From NCBI GenBank assembly GCA_028694875.1, contig JAQVKB010000041.1, forward strand, positions 1-7,731: a DNA stretch of 7,731 bases. Direction: 5' to 3'. Source of the stretch: Candidatus Izemoplasmatales bacterium. GTDB taxonomy: Bacteria > Bacillota_I > Bacilli_A > Izemoplasmatales > Hujiaoplasmataceae. The notes beneath the pieces were generated by a model. The model was not told the origin of the DNA. It saw nothing but the letters and a program-made list of their open reading frames with translations, and did not search any database. A program made the position numbers and the translations under genes. Positions 1-5,984 of this stretch are shown here, one piece after another (positions within the stretch are counted from its first letter, which is position 1; every line of letters begins with the position of its first letter).

Positions 1-107
1 GGGACAATGTGTTATGAATTGATAACAGGATTGAACTCGATAACGATTCAATGATGATGACGAGTCATGATATTGAAGAACCAATAATGTATTTTTCTGG
101 CAACACC

Positions 108-136
108 TTGCGAAAACGACATGAAATTGTTATAAT
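108..136 (+). promoter_or_regulatory. Sigma-A-type promoter of the response regulator gene
   Basis: A perfect TATAAT at 131-136 lies 17 bp downstream of TTGCGA at 108-113 (4 of 6 matches to TTGACA). Transcription should start near 143, leaving a leader of about 20 nt with AGGAGG at 151-156. Bases 1-107 upstream show no convincing gene. A weak inverted repeat, ATTGAA 30-35 with TTCAAT 47-52, and two GATAAC copies (21-26, 39-44) could be regulatory, but I cannot support that further. Confidence 0.75.
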
Positions 137-164
137 ATCTTAAGTTTTCGAGGAGGCGATATCA

Positions 165-848
165 TTGGAACATTCGATTCTTGTTATCGAAGATAATACG
201 ATTGTCAGCCAAATGGTCATGAACGTATTATCTCGAGAAGGCTTTGATGTTGATATTGCTGCGACAGGGACAAGAGGCCTTGAAATGTTTACACGTCGAC
301 ACTATTCTTTGGTGATTTTGGATTTGCTATTGCCAGAAATTTCTGGAGAAGAAATCCTAAAGACAATCCGGACTAGTTCTCAAGTCCCGATTATCATTAT
401 CTCATCGAAAGATACCGACATGGACAAAGCCATCCATCTTAGTTTGGGGGCAGACGATTACTTAACGAAGCCTTTCTCTATCGTCGAACTCATTGCTCGG
501 GTAAAGGCGGTATTGCGCCGTAGTCAGCTCGTGGTGGAAAACCCCAATTCGGTCAAACAAATCGGTGGTTTGAAAATTGATTTGGATAATTATGAAGCCT
601 TTTTGGATGGAAATCCACTTTACTTAACACTCAAAGAATACTTGATTTTAAAACTGTTTGTGACGCATCCCAATCATGTGTTTACCAAGGAACACATCTA
701 TTCGAAGGTTTGGAATGAACCCTATTTCGAAAATGACAATGTGATCAATGTTCATATGCGAAGATTGCGTGAAAAAATCGAAAAAGATCCCTCCAATCCC
801 GAAATCATTAAAACGATTTGGGGCATCGGATATAAATACGAGGAATAG
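165..848 (+). CDS. OmpR/PhoB-family response regulator
   Basis: This is a 227-residue two-component DNA-binding regulator, the normal length for the family. The N-terminal receiver (about 3-118) has the acidic pair E9/D10, the phospho-acceptor D53 in ILDLLLPE, the switch residue S80 and the conserved K102 in LTKPF. The C-terminal winged-helix domain (about 132-226) has the family signature: an LTLKEYLIL segment, the NVINVHMRRLREKI recognition helix and the closing IWGIGYKYEE. On phosphorylation it is expected to dimerise and bind promoter DNA. The start is TTG at 165, chosen because AGGAGG (151-156) sits 8 nt upstream and the receiver begins at once. It is monocistronic, with its own promoter and terminator and no adjacent kinase. 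The hybrid kinase downstream is in a separate transcription unit and already has its own receivers, so this regulator looks like an orphan. Its target genes cannot be told from the sequence. Confidence 0.95.
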   Translation: MEHSILVIEDNTIVSQMVMNVLSREGFDVDIAATGTRGLEMFTRRHYSLVILDLLLPEISGEEILKTIRTSSQVPIIIISSKDTDMDKAIHLSLGADDYLTKPFSIVELIARVKAVLRRSQLVVENPNSVKQIGGLKIDLDNYEAFLDGNPLYLTLKEYLILKLFVTHPNHVFTKEHIYSKVWNEPYFENDNVINVHMRRLREKIEKDPSNPEIIKTIWGIGYKYEE

Positions 849-871
849 AGGAGTTCGCTCCTCTTTTTTTT
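847..871 (+). terminator. Intrinsic terminator after the response regulator
   Basis: A perfect 7-bp stem, AGAGGAG (847-853) with CTCCTCT (858-864), is closed by a stable UUCG tetraloop and followed by a run of eight T (864-871). The stem begins inside the TAG stop codon (846-848), so the gene ends with no spare sequence. This insulates the regulator from the downstream block. Confidence 0.93.
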
Positions 872-939
872 GTGCGAAATCCTTTTTTTAAATCGTAATA
901 GAGATGTAATAATCGCTTAAGATATATGTAAGAAATGAC

Positions 940-948
940 TGATATAAT
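940..948 (+). promoter_or_regulatory. Extended -10 promoter for the structured RNA and/or kinase operon
   Basis: TGATATAAT (940-948) is a full extended -10 element (TGnTATAAT), which can work without a good -35. The best -35-like match, TTAAGA (917-922), is 20 bp away and so poorly spaced. The predicted start, near 955, falls 2 nt before the left arm of the long inverted repeat at 957, which supports this being a real promoter for the structured element. No better promoter was found between 1133 and the kinase start. Confidence 0.6.
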
Positions 949-954
949 GATGAT

Positions 955-1132
955 ACAAAGAGATGAAAGAATTCCTAGTTGAACTCTGAACCACTCCGTC
1001 GTGGCGATAACCCCCCACAAACTCTTATCAAAAAAACACACCCCCTACATGTTTTTTTGTCTTATCAATGTTGTAACTATCACAACGCGGAGGATTCAGA
1101 GTTGAACTATCGAATTGAATGATCTCTTTTTT
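955..1132 (+). ncRNA. Candidate structured small RNA or 5' regulatory leader
   Basis: The two ends of this 178-nt stretch are complementary over about 32 bp, broken only by small internal loops. The paired segments are AAAGAGAT 957-964 with 1122-1129, AATTC 970-974 with 1112-1116, TAGTT 976-980 with 1105-1109, AACTCTGAA 982-990 with 1095-1103, and CTCCG 994-998 with 1088-1092. Inside are a 10-bp hairpin (1029-1038 with 1050-1059, loop CACCCCCTACA) and a small hairpin GTTGT/ACAAC (1070-1074 with 1082-1086). Two C-rich tracts (1011-1016, 1041-1045) are largely unpaired. TCTTATCAA occurs twice (1023-1031, 1060-1068), flanking the inner hairpin. An extended -10 lies just upstream and the right arm runs into six T (1127-1132). 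Size, paired ends and a large central bubble recall 6S RNA. The C-rich loop recalls Gram-positive sRNAs that bind Shine-Dalgarno sites. A cis-acting leader for the kinase, or a small non-autonomous inverted-repeat element, is also possible. I recognise no known riboswitch consensus. The class is undetermined. Confidence 0.55.
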
Positions 1133-1215
1133 GTTTGGTTTCTAGCAGACAAAGGATGTGGCACTTTTTCTATGTATGCGTACATCTCTCGGAATGTGTG
1201 AAAGGAATGGATCGA

Positions 1216-4200
1216 ATGGAACAACGAATTATTACAAGAATTTTATCGAAATCAATGGCCATCCTCAATCTCAATTTGGATGTGTTTGAAAATGCCTTTG
1301 AGTTTTTGCATACGTTACATGATGAGCTTCATTTACAGGAAGCAATCTATATCACTCATCTTCCACCTCATGAAAAACTCGTCCAAACGTTTCCTGAGCG
1401 TACGTTGGAACTGGCCGAAGTCCAGGATATCTTAGGTGTGACCGAGGAATACTCCACTTCATACGATGCAATCCAAGAGAACTATCATGTGACATACCAT
1501 CTTATGAAGTTTGGATCTTTCGTTCGTTTATCGTCAAAGACGAAAGTGGATGATAGACTCGTGTATGACCTCTTTTTGGTTTTGATGCTCATGGAAGATT
1601 ATCTTAGTGCAGTGTATGATCGCAATCGCTTGGAAGCCCTCGAAAAGGAAATTCGGGAAGAGCGAAATTTGATGAAATCCATCTTTGACGCCATCCCTGA
1701 AACGATTGCCTACAAAGATATGAACGAAACATACCAGATGGCCAACAAAGCGACGAATGACCATTATTCAAAACGTTTCCCTTCGATTGTTGGAAAAACT
1801 ATTTCGGATGTGTATCCAGAACATGAACGTCCCGTTGTTCGTCAATTGGATCAAGAAGTCTGGGAATCCAAAGGGTTGGTACGAAGAAACATTGATATGT
1901 TAACCGACAAAGGCTATATTCGCTATGATACCATTCGAGTACCAATCTTTGATGAAACCAAAGAACCAATCGGGATTATCTCGATTGGCCGAGATATCAC
2001 CGAAGAAAAACGGATGCAAGAAGAAATTGATCGCATTGCGGGGTTCCAACAAATTCTCGTGAATTTAAGCACGCAATTCATCAATGCCAATGAAAAAGAC
2101 ATCGACGCCACGATTCAACTAGCCCTTGATCATGTCGGTCGCTTCTTTCATGCAGATCGCACATACCTATTCCGATACTTCTTTGAGAAAGATCTTTTTG
2201 AAAAGACCCACGAATGGTTTAATGAATCCATCGAAAGCATAGGAAATCCAACTCGAGACATGAAATTATCGGATGTCGACAATGGGTTTGTCAAACTGCA
2301 CCTCAAAGGAGAACCCTTCGTTCTTCGCGATATTGAAACCCTCGATCATGAATCGGGACTTTTCCATTTATTTGCGAGTTTTGATGTAAAATCAGTTGTC
2401 ACCATGCCAGTCATGAGTCAAGGGAAATGTTATGGGTTCCTAGGTTTTGATAACATTCCACCGAGTTTTTCCGTAGGGAATCTCGATGTGAATTTGATAC
2501 GCGTTCTCGCGGAAATTATCACCAATGTGATCGACCGAAAAGAACGGGATCGTCAACTTGTTGCCGCAAAACTTGCAGCAGAAAATGCCAATCGCGCCAA
2601 ATCTGAGTTTTTGGCCAATATGTCTCATGAAATCCGAACCCCATTGTCGGGAATCTATAATTCACTCTATCTATTCAATACCACGGCACTCAATGAAGAA
2701 CAACGCGAGTTCCTCGAAATCGGATACAACTCCGTCGACAATCTCTCCTCGATTGTCAATGACATCTTGGACTTGGCTAAAATCGAAGCTGGAAAGATCG
2801 AGTTATTGGATGAACCGATGGATTTGGAAGACGAACTCTTCAAAATCATTCGGATGCAAACACCTTTGGCAACCGAAAAAGGAATTCGATTGAAATTCCA
2901 TTTTGATTATCAAATCGCGGATCTTGTCGTTGGCGATGCGGTCCGACTCAAACAAATCGTTTTGAATCTTGTGAACAACGCCATCAAATTTACCGAAAAA
3001 GGGACCGTCGAACTTCGCGTTCGACTGTTGAAGAGATCGAACAATCACAATGTCATTCAAATTCAAGTTACGGACACCGGAATAGGAATCTCTCGTGAGG
3101 ACATGGAAGTCATCACGAATAAGTTCTTTCAAATTGATTCTTCGGTATCGAAGCGTGTCGGTGGTACCGGGTTAGGACTTTCAATTGTCAAAGGGTTGAT
3201 CGATTGTTTCCATTCCAAACTCGATATTGAATCTTCGGTGGGAGTTGGAAGTGCATTTTCCTTCACACTGCGTTTGCCCACAGAAAAACGATCCACAGAA
3301 GACTATTCCTGGATTCAAAAACAACGGATTTTGCTCGTGACACCTTCTCGTGAACCATGTTTGATGAACCGAATATTCTCTTCCATCGGTTCTCAACCAG
3401 TACAACTTACGAAAGAAGAACTAGAAACCCATCTCTACTCCAATCAACAATTCGATGTCATGTTCTTAAGTTACTTCTATGCCAATGACCTCGAAACATG
3501 CAAAAGGTTGATTCGTCCCCATTTGAATGAACATACAATTCGTGCTGTTTTATCCGAATATCGACTATCGCCACCCGAACGAGCAAAATTCCAATTTTGT
3601 GGATTTGATCTCTTCTTCGAAGAAAATACGACCAAACAATACGTCATCAGTACCATTCTCGAAAGTAGAAACAAGCAACCTGACAAAGATTTGAATTTGG
3701 GAAACGAACCTACATTCCCACGTTCTTCCATCGACATTTTGCTTGTGGATGATAACCGCCTTAATCGCAAGGCTTTGGCCATGATCTTACGGAAGAATGG
3801 TTTTTCCATCGAGGAAGCGGAAGGCGGATTGGAAGCCATTGAGAAAGCAAAATCGCATCATTATGATTTGATATTAATGGATGTACAAATGCCGGACTTG
3901 TCAGGAATTGATGCCACGGCGCAAATACGTAATTTTCCTGAATATGTGGATACACCCATTATCGCAGTCACGGCACATGCATTCCAAAGCGACTATGATT
4001 CGTATCTTGCAAGCGGAATGGATGATGTCATAACAAAGCCGATTCAATTTGACGAATTGGCAAAAGTCATGTCAGTTCACTTGAAAACACAGGCTGTTCA
4101 CAAGAATGCGCCGATTGCGATTCCAACGGGACTGCTCAGTTTTCACGAACAAACCTTTCAGGATCGTTTCGCGACTTTCCCTGATTTGCCAAATCAACTC

Positions 4201-4500
4201 ATTGAGACTTATTTCAAGGAAATTGAGAGTCTGTTGTGGCGAATACGTCAAGCGATTGATTTGCATCATGAGCAAGATGTGATTAATCTTGCGATTTACT
4301 TGAAGAGTTCATCGGAGTACTTAAGCGGAGAACGACTATGCTTTTTACTCGGCCTATTGATTGATGATGCTTCGGAGCAAAAAATGCATCATGCGGACGC
4401 CATTTTTCATATGGTACAAAATGAAGTTCATACGTTACTAGACCATTTACACATCTTTGTAAAGGAGCGAATTCTTCATGAAGATCTTGATCGCCGATGA
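1216..4500 (+). CDS. Soluble hybrid histidine kinase (PAS-GAF-HisKA-HATPase-pseudoREC-REC-Hpt-like)
   Basis: This is a 1094-residue cytoplasmic sensor kinase with no credible membrane segment or signal peptide. In order, the domains are a poorly conserved, possibly GAF-like N-terminal region (1-140), PAS (150-264), GAF (278-440), HisKA with phospho-acceptor H471 in MSHEIRTP, and HATPase with N-box NN at 587-588, DTGIGI 620-625 and GGTGLGL 649-655. A degenerate receiver (702-818) follows, with TP where the acidic pair belongs and S752 where the aspartate belongs. Then comes an intact receiver (838-958) with D845/D846, D889, T919 and K941. The C-terminal helical Hpt-like region (980-1083) reads AIYLKSSS where AHxLKGSS is expected, so the phospho-histidine is replaced by I1027. 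ATG 1216 is preferred because AAAGGA (1201-1206) lies 9 nt upstream. The frame stays open back to a TTG at 1135, but that has no ribosome binding site and abuts the T run of the RNA element. The gene overlaps the next by 23 nt, implying co-expression. The likely partner is D51 of the downstream receiver/HD-GYP protein. The ligand is unknown. Confidence 0.93.
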   Translation: MEQRIITRILSKSMAILNLNLDVFENAFEFLHTLHDELHLQEAIYITHLPPHEKLVQTFPERTLELAEVQDILGVTEEYSTSYDAIQENYHVTYHLMKFGSFVRLSSKTKVDDRLVYDLFLVLMLMEDYLSAVYDRNRLEALEKEIREERNLMKSIFDAIPETIAYKDMNETYQMANKATNDHYSKRFPSIVGKTISDVYPEHERPVVRQLDQEVWESKGLVRRNIDMLTDKGYIRYDTIRVPIFDETKEPIGIISIGRDITEEKRMQEEIDRIAGFQQILVNLSTQFINANEKDIDATIQLALDHVGRFFHADRTYLFRYFFEKDLFEKTHEWFNESIESIGNPTRDMKLSDVDNGFVKLHLKGEPFVLRDIETLDHESGLFHLFASFDVKSVVTMPVMSQGKCYGFLGFDNIPPSFSVGNLDVNLIRVLAEIITNVIDRKERDRQLVAAKLAAENANRAKSEFLANMSHEIRTPLSGIYNSLYLFNTTALNEEQREFLEIGYNSVDNLSSIVNDILDLAKIEAGKIELLDEPMDLEDELFKIIRMQTPLATEKGIRLKFHFDYQIADLVVGDAVRLKQIVLNLVNNAIKFTEKGTVELRVRLLKRSNNHNVIQIQVTDTGIGISREDMEVITNKFFQIDSSVSKRVGGTGLGLSIVKGLIDCFHSKLDIESSVGVGSAFSFTLRLPTEKRSTEDYSWIQKQRILLVTPSREPCLMNRIFSSIGSQPVQLTKEELETHLYSNQQFDVMFLSYFYANDLETCKRLIRPHLNEHTIRAVLSEYRLSPPERAKFQFCGFDLFFEENTTKQYVISTILESRNKQPDKDLNLGNEPTFPRSSIDILLVDDNRLNRKALAMILRKNGFSIEEAEGGLEAIEKAKSHHYDLILMDVQMPDLSGIDATAQIRNFPEYVDTPIIAVTAHAFQSDYDSYLASGMDDVITKPIQFDELAKVMSVHLKTQAVHKNAPIAIPTGLLSFHEQTFQDRFATFPDLPNQLIETYFKEIESLLWRIRQAIDLHHEQDVINLAIYLKSSSEYLSGERLCFLLGLLIDDASEQKMHHADAIFHMVQNEVHTLLDHLHIFVKERILHEDLDRR

Positions 4501-5470
4501 TAGTCGGATTAGCCGAATGGCGGTTGAAAACATCTTAAAAACGTCAAAACACCAATTGATCTTTGCAGAGGATGGTGAGAAGGCGCTCGAAATATGGAAA
4601 CAAGAATCACCCGAGGTGTTGATTACGGATATCATGATGCCGCGTATCGATGGCATCGAGTTAATACGACAAATCAGGTCACGACCTACCATGCAATACA
4701 CCTACATCATTGTGATGACAGGAAAGAATGAACGGAGCGGATTTCTTAACAGTTACGAAAATGGGGCCGATGATTTTTTAGCCAAACCGGTACAACATGC
4801 GGAACTCCACAGTCGGTTGATTGCTGCACAACGGATCGTGCAATTGCAGCAGTCTCAAATGGTCTTGTATACCATTGGACAAGTGCTGGAAGCACGCGAT
4901 TTAGAAACTGGAAATCATATTGAGCGTGTGCAAATCTACACGAAACGACTTGCAATTCAACTCCGAAAAAACTCCAAATTTGCTAAGCAAATGACAGATT
5001 GCTTCATTGATACCGTTGCATTGTCTTCAACTCTTCACGATATTGGAAAAGTTGGAATCTCCGATCTCATTCTTCGAAAGACTGGACGATATACCCCTGA
5101 GGAATTCGACATGATGAAAAAGCACACTTTAATTGGGGCGGAAATCATTGATAAGGTGCAAACTCGATTTCCCAATGCGGAATTTCTTCAGATCTCCAAA
5201 GAGGTCATCCTTTCTCATCATGAGAAATATGATGGTTCAGGTTATCCCCAAGGTCTTGTCGGCGACGAAATCCCGCTTTCCGCACGCATCGTCGCACTCG
5301 CAGATGTCTATGATGCGTTAAGGAGTCAACGGGTATACAAAGAGGCCTATGATCATGATCGAGCGATGAGAATCATCATGGACTCTTCTGGAAAACATTT
5401 CGATCCGGATATCGTCAATGCATTTTTGGAGATTGCGAATGAATTCAACGATATTTCAAAGAAAATTTAA
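4478..5470 (+). CDS. Response regulator with HD-GYP cyclic di-GMP phosphodiesterase output
   Basis: This 330-residue protein resembles RpfG-type regulators. The receiver (1-118) has D7/D8, phospho-acceptor D51 in TDIMMPRIDG, T81 and K103. A helix linker (about 119-140) leads into the HD-GYP domain (about 130-325). Its expected metal ligands are visible: E143 and H147 in ETGNH, H187/D188 in HDIGKVGI, H216, H247/H248 in the HHEKYDGSGYPQGL signature (GYP 255-257), and D276 in ALADVYDAL. The intact signature predicts hydrolysis of cyclic di-GMP, giving pGpG or GMP. ATG 4478 is preceded by AAAGGAG (4461-4467) at 10 nt and lies inside the last codons of the hybrid kinase in another frame, which suggests translational coupling. 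The kinase presumably phosphorylates D51 and so sets local or global cyclic di-GMP. No cyclase (GGDEF) is present in the window. The gene is closed by a strong terminator. Confidence 0.95.
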   Translation: MKILIADDSRISRMAVENILKTSKHQLIFAEDGEKALEIWKQESPEVLITDIMMPRIDGIELIRQIRSRPTMQYTYIIVMTGKNERSGFLNSYENGADDFLAKPVQHAELHSRLIAAQRIVQLQQSQMVLYTIGQVLEARDLETGNHIERVQIYTKRLAIQLRKNSKFAKQMTDCFIDTVALSSTLHDIGKVGISDLILRKTGRYTPEEFDMMKKHTLIGAEIIDKVQTRFPNAEFLQISKEVILSHHEKYDGSGYPQGLVGDEIPLSARIVALADVYDALRSQRVYKEAYDHDRAMRIIMDSSGKHFDPDIVNAFLEIANEFNDISKKI

Positions 5471-5476
5471 TCAAAT

Positions 5477-5513
5477 GAGAAAGTCATCAACCGTGACTTT
5501 CTCGTTTTTTTTT
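5477..5513 (+). terminator. Strong intrinsic terminator after the kinase/HD-GYP operon
   Basis: A perfect 10-bp stem, GAGAAAGTCA (5477-5486) with TGACTTTCTC (5494-5503), has a 7-nt loop and is followed by nine T (5505-5513). It begins 6 nt after the TAA stop and separates the signalling operon from the PadR/Wadjet operon. Confidence 0.95.
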
Positions 5514-5522
5514 GATTTCATC

Positions 5523-5551
5523 TTGCGTCATCGATTCGCAAGTTGTATAAT
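5523..5551 (+). promoter_or_regulatory. Promoter of the PadR-Wadjet operon
   Basis: A perfect TATAAT (5546-5551) sits 17 bp from TTGCGT (5523-5528). The -35 is weak (3 of 6 matches) but resembles the TTGCGA of the promoter at 108. The expected start is near 5558, inside the first operator-like repeat, giving a leader of about 56 nt. A weak -35 with a strong -10 fits a promoter that is meant to be controlled. Confidence 0.75.
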
Positions 5552-5597
5552 ATAAACACGTTATGTATAACGAAAATATGCATAAACACATTATATA
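5552..5597 (+). repeat. Paired direct repeats with a palindrome; probable PadR operator
   Basis: ATAAACACGTTATGTA (5552-5567) recurs as ATAAACACATTATATA (5582-5597): 14 of 16 bases are identical, with starts 30 bp apart, close to three helical turns. The first copy runs into the palindrome CGTTAT-GT-ATAACG (5559-5572). The second copy is less symmetric (TTATATAGTAA, 5591-5601). ATGCAT (5578-5583) lies between them. The first copy begins right after the -10 box and covers the expected start site, while the second ends just before the ribosome binding site. Repression by the adjacent PadR protein binding here is the simplest reading, inferred from position and symmetry. Confidence 0.7.
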
Positions 5598-5613
5598 GTA
5601 AGGAGGTGAGATC

Positions 5614-5964
5614 ATGACGAACGCCGGAGAATACGTTCGTGGGTTTACCGACTATATTGTTTTGTCGATTCTTTCGAAGTTTAATTCCTATGGATATGAA
5701 TTATCCAAGATCATTGAATCGGTCAGCGAACAATCGTTTCAACTCACGGAAGCAGCGCTCTATTTCGCCCTCAAGCGATTACAAGAAGATGGTAAAATCA
5801 CAAGTTATTTAGGCAAGAATAACAAAGGCCGAGATCGGCGTTACTATCAGATCACACCTTCTGGAACGGAAGCACTCAAACAATTCAGACAGGATTGGGT
5901 CTTGATCGAATCGTCATTATCCACCCTGGTAGGAGGCGATTTCGATTATGTTCGTGAAGATTAA
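5614..5964 (+). CDS. PadR-family transcriptional regulator
   Basis: This 116-residue winged-helix protein is at the short end of the PadR family. It opens with the typical helix FTDYIVLSILSKFNSYGYEL (11-30), then the recognition-helix segment TEAALYFALKRLQEDGKI (45-62) and the wing KGRDRRYYQITPSG (71-84), which matches the family pattern GRxRRYYxLTxxG. A C-terminal helix (85-105) should serve for dimerisation. It starts at ATG 5614 behind AAGGAGGTGA (5600-5609), a very strong ribosome binding site. PadR proteins are usually ligand- or stress-responsive repressors that regulate their own promoter, and the repeats at 5552-5597 are a fitting site. It ends only 20 nt before jetA with no terminator between, so it is probably the first gene of the Wadjet operon and its local regulator. 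The inducing signal is unknown. Confidence 0.92.
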   Translation: MTNAGEYVRGFTDYIVLSILSKFNSYGYELSKIIESVSEQSFQLTEAALYFALKRLQEDGKITSYLGKNNKGRDRRYYQITPSGTEALKQFRQDWVLIESSLSTLVGGDFDYVRED

Positions 5965-5984
5965 TCAAGAAAGGAAGTGGTGTC

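Noticed and set aside
1..54. Frame 1 is open from the edge to a TGA at 52-54 and could be the tail of an upstream gene (17 codons).
   Set aside because: Too short to judge, no recognisable protein pattern, and no terminator follows before the promoter at 108.
808..1041. A 77-codon minus-strand frame with a hydrophobic stretch, resembling a small membrane protein.
   Set aside because: It runs through the response-regulator terminator and into that gene, has no good ribosome binding site, and its start lies inside the structured RNA element. The hydrophobicity comes from A/T-rich non-coding DNA.
1135..1215. An N-terminal extension of the hybrid kinase starting at TTG 1135 (27 extra residues), or at ATG 1156 or 1207.
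   Set aside because: TTG 1135 has no ribosome binding site and directly follows the T run. At 1156 and 1207 the AAAGG motif touches the start codon with no spacing. ATG 1216 has AAAGGA at 9 nt.
5514..5613. Possible CRISPR-like or iteron-like array because of the repeated ATAAACAC motif.
   Set aside because: Only two copies, starting 30 bp apart with a 14-bp gap, overlapping a promoter. An operator explains them better.
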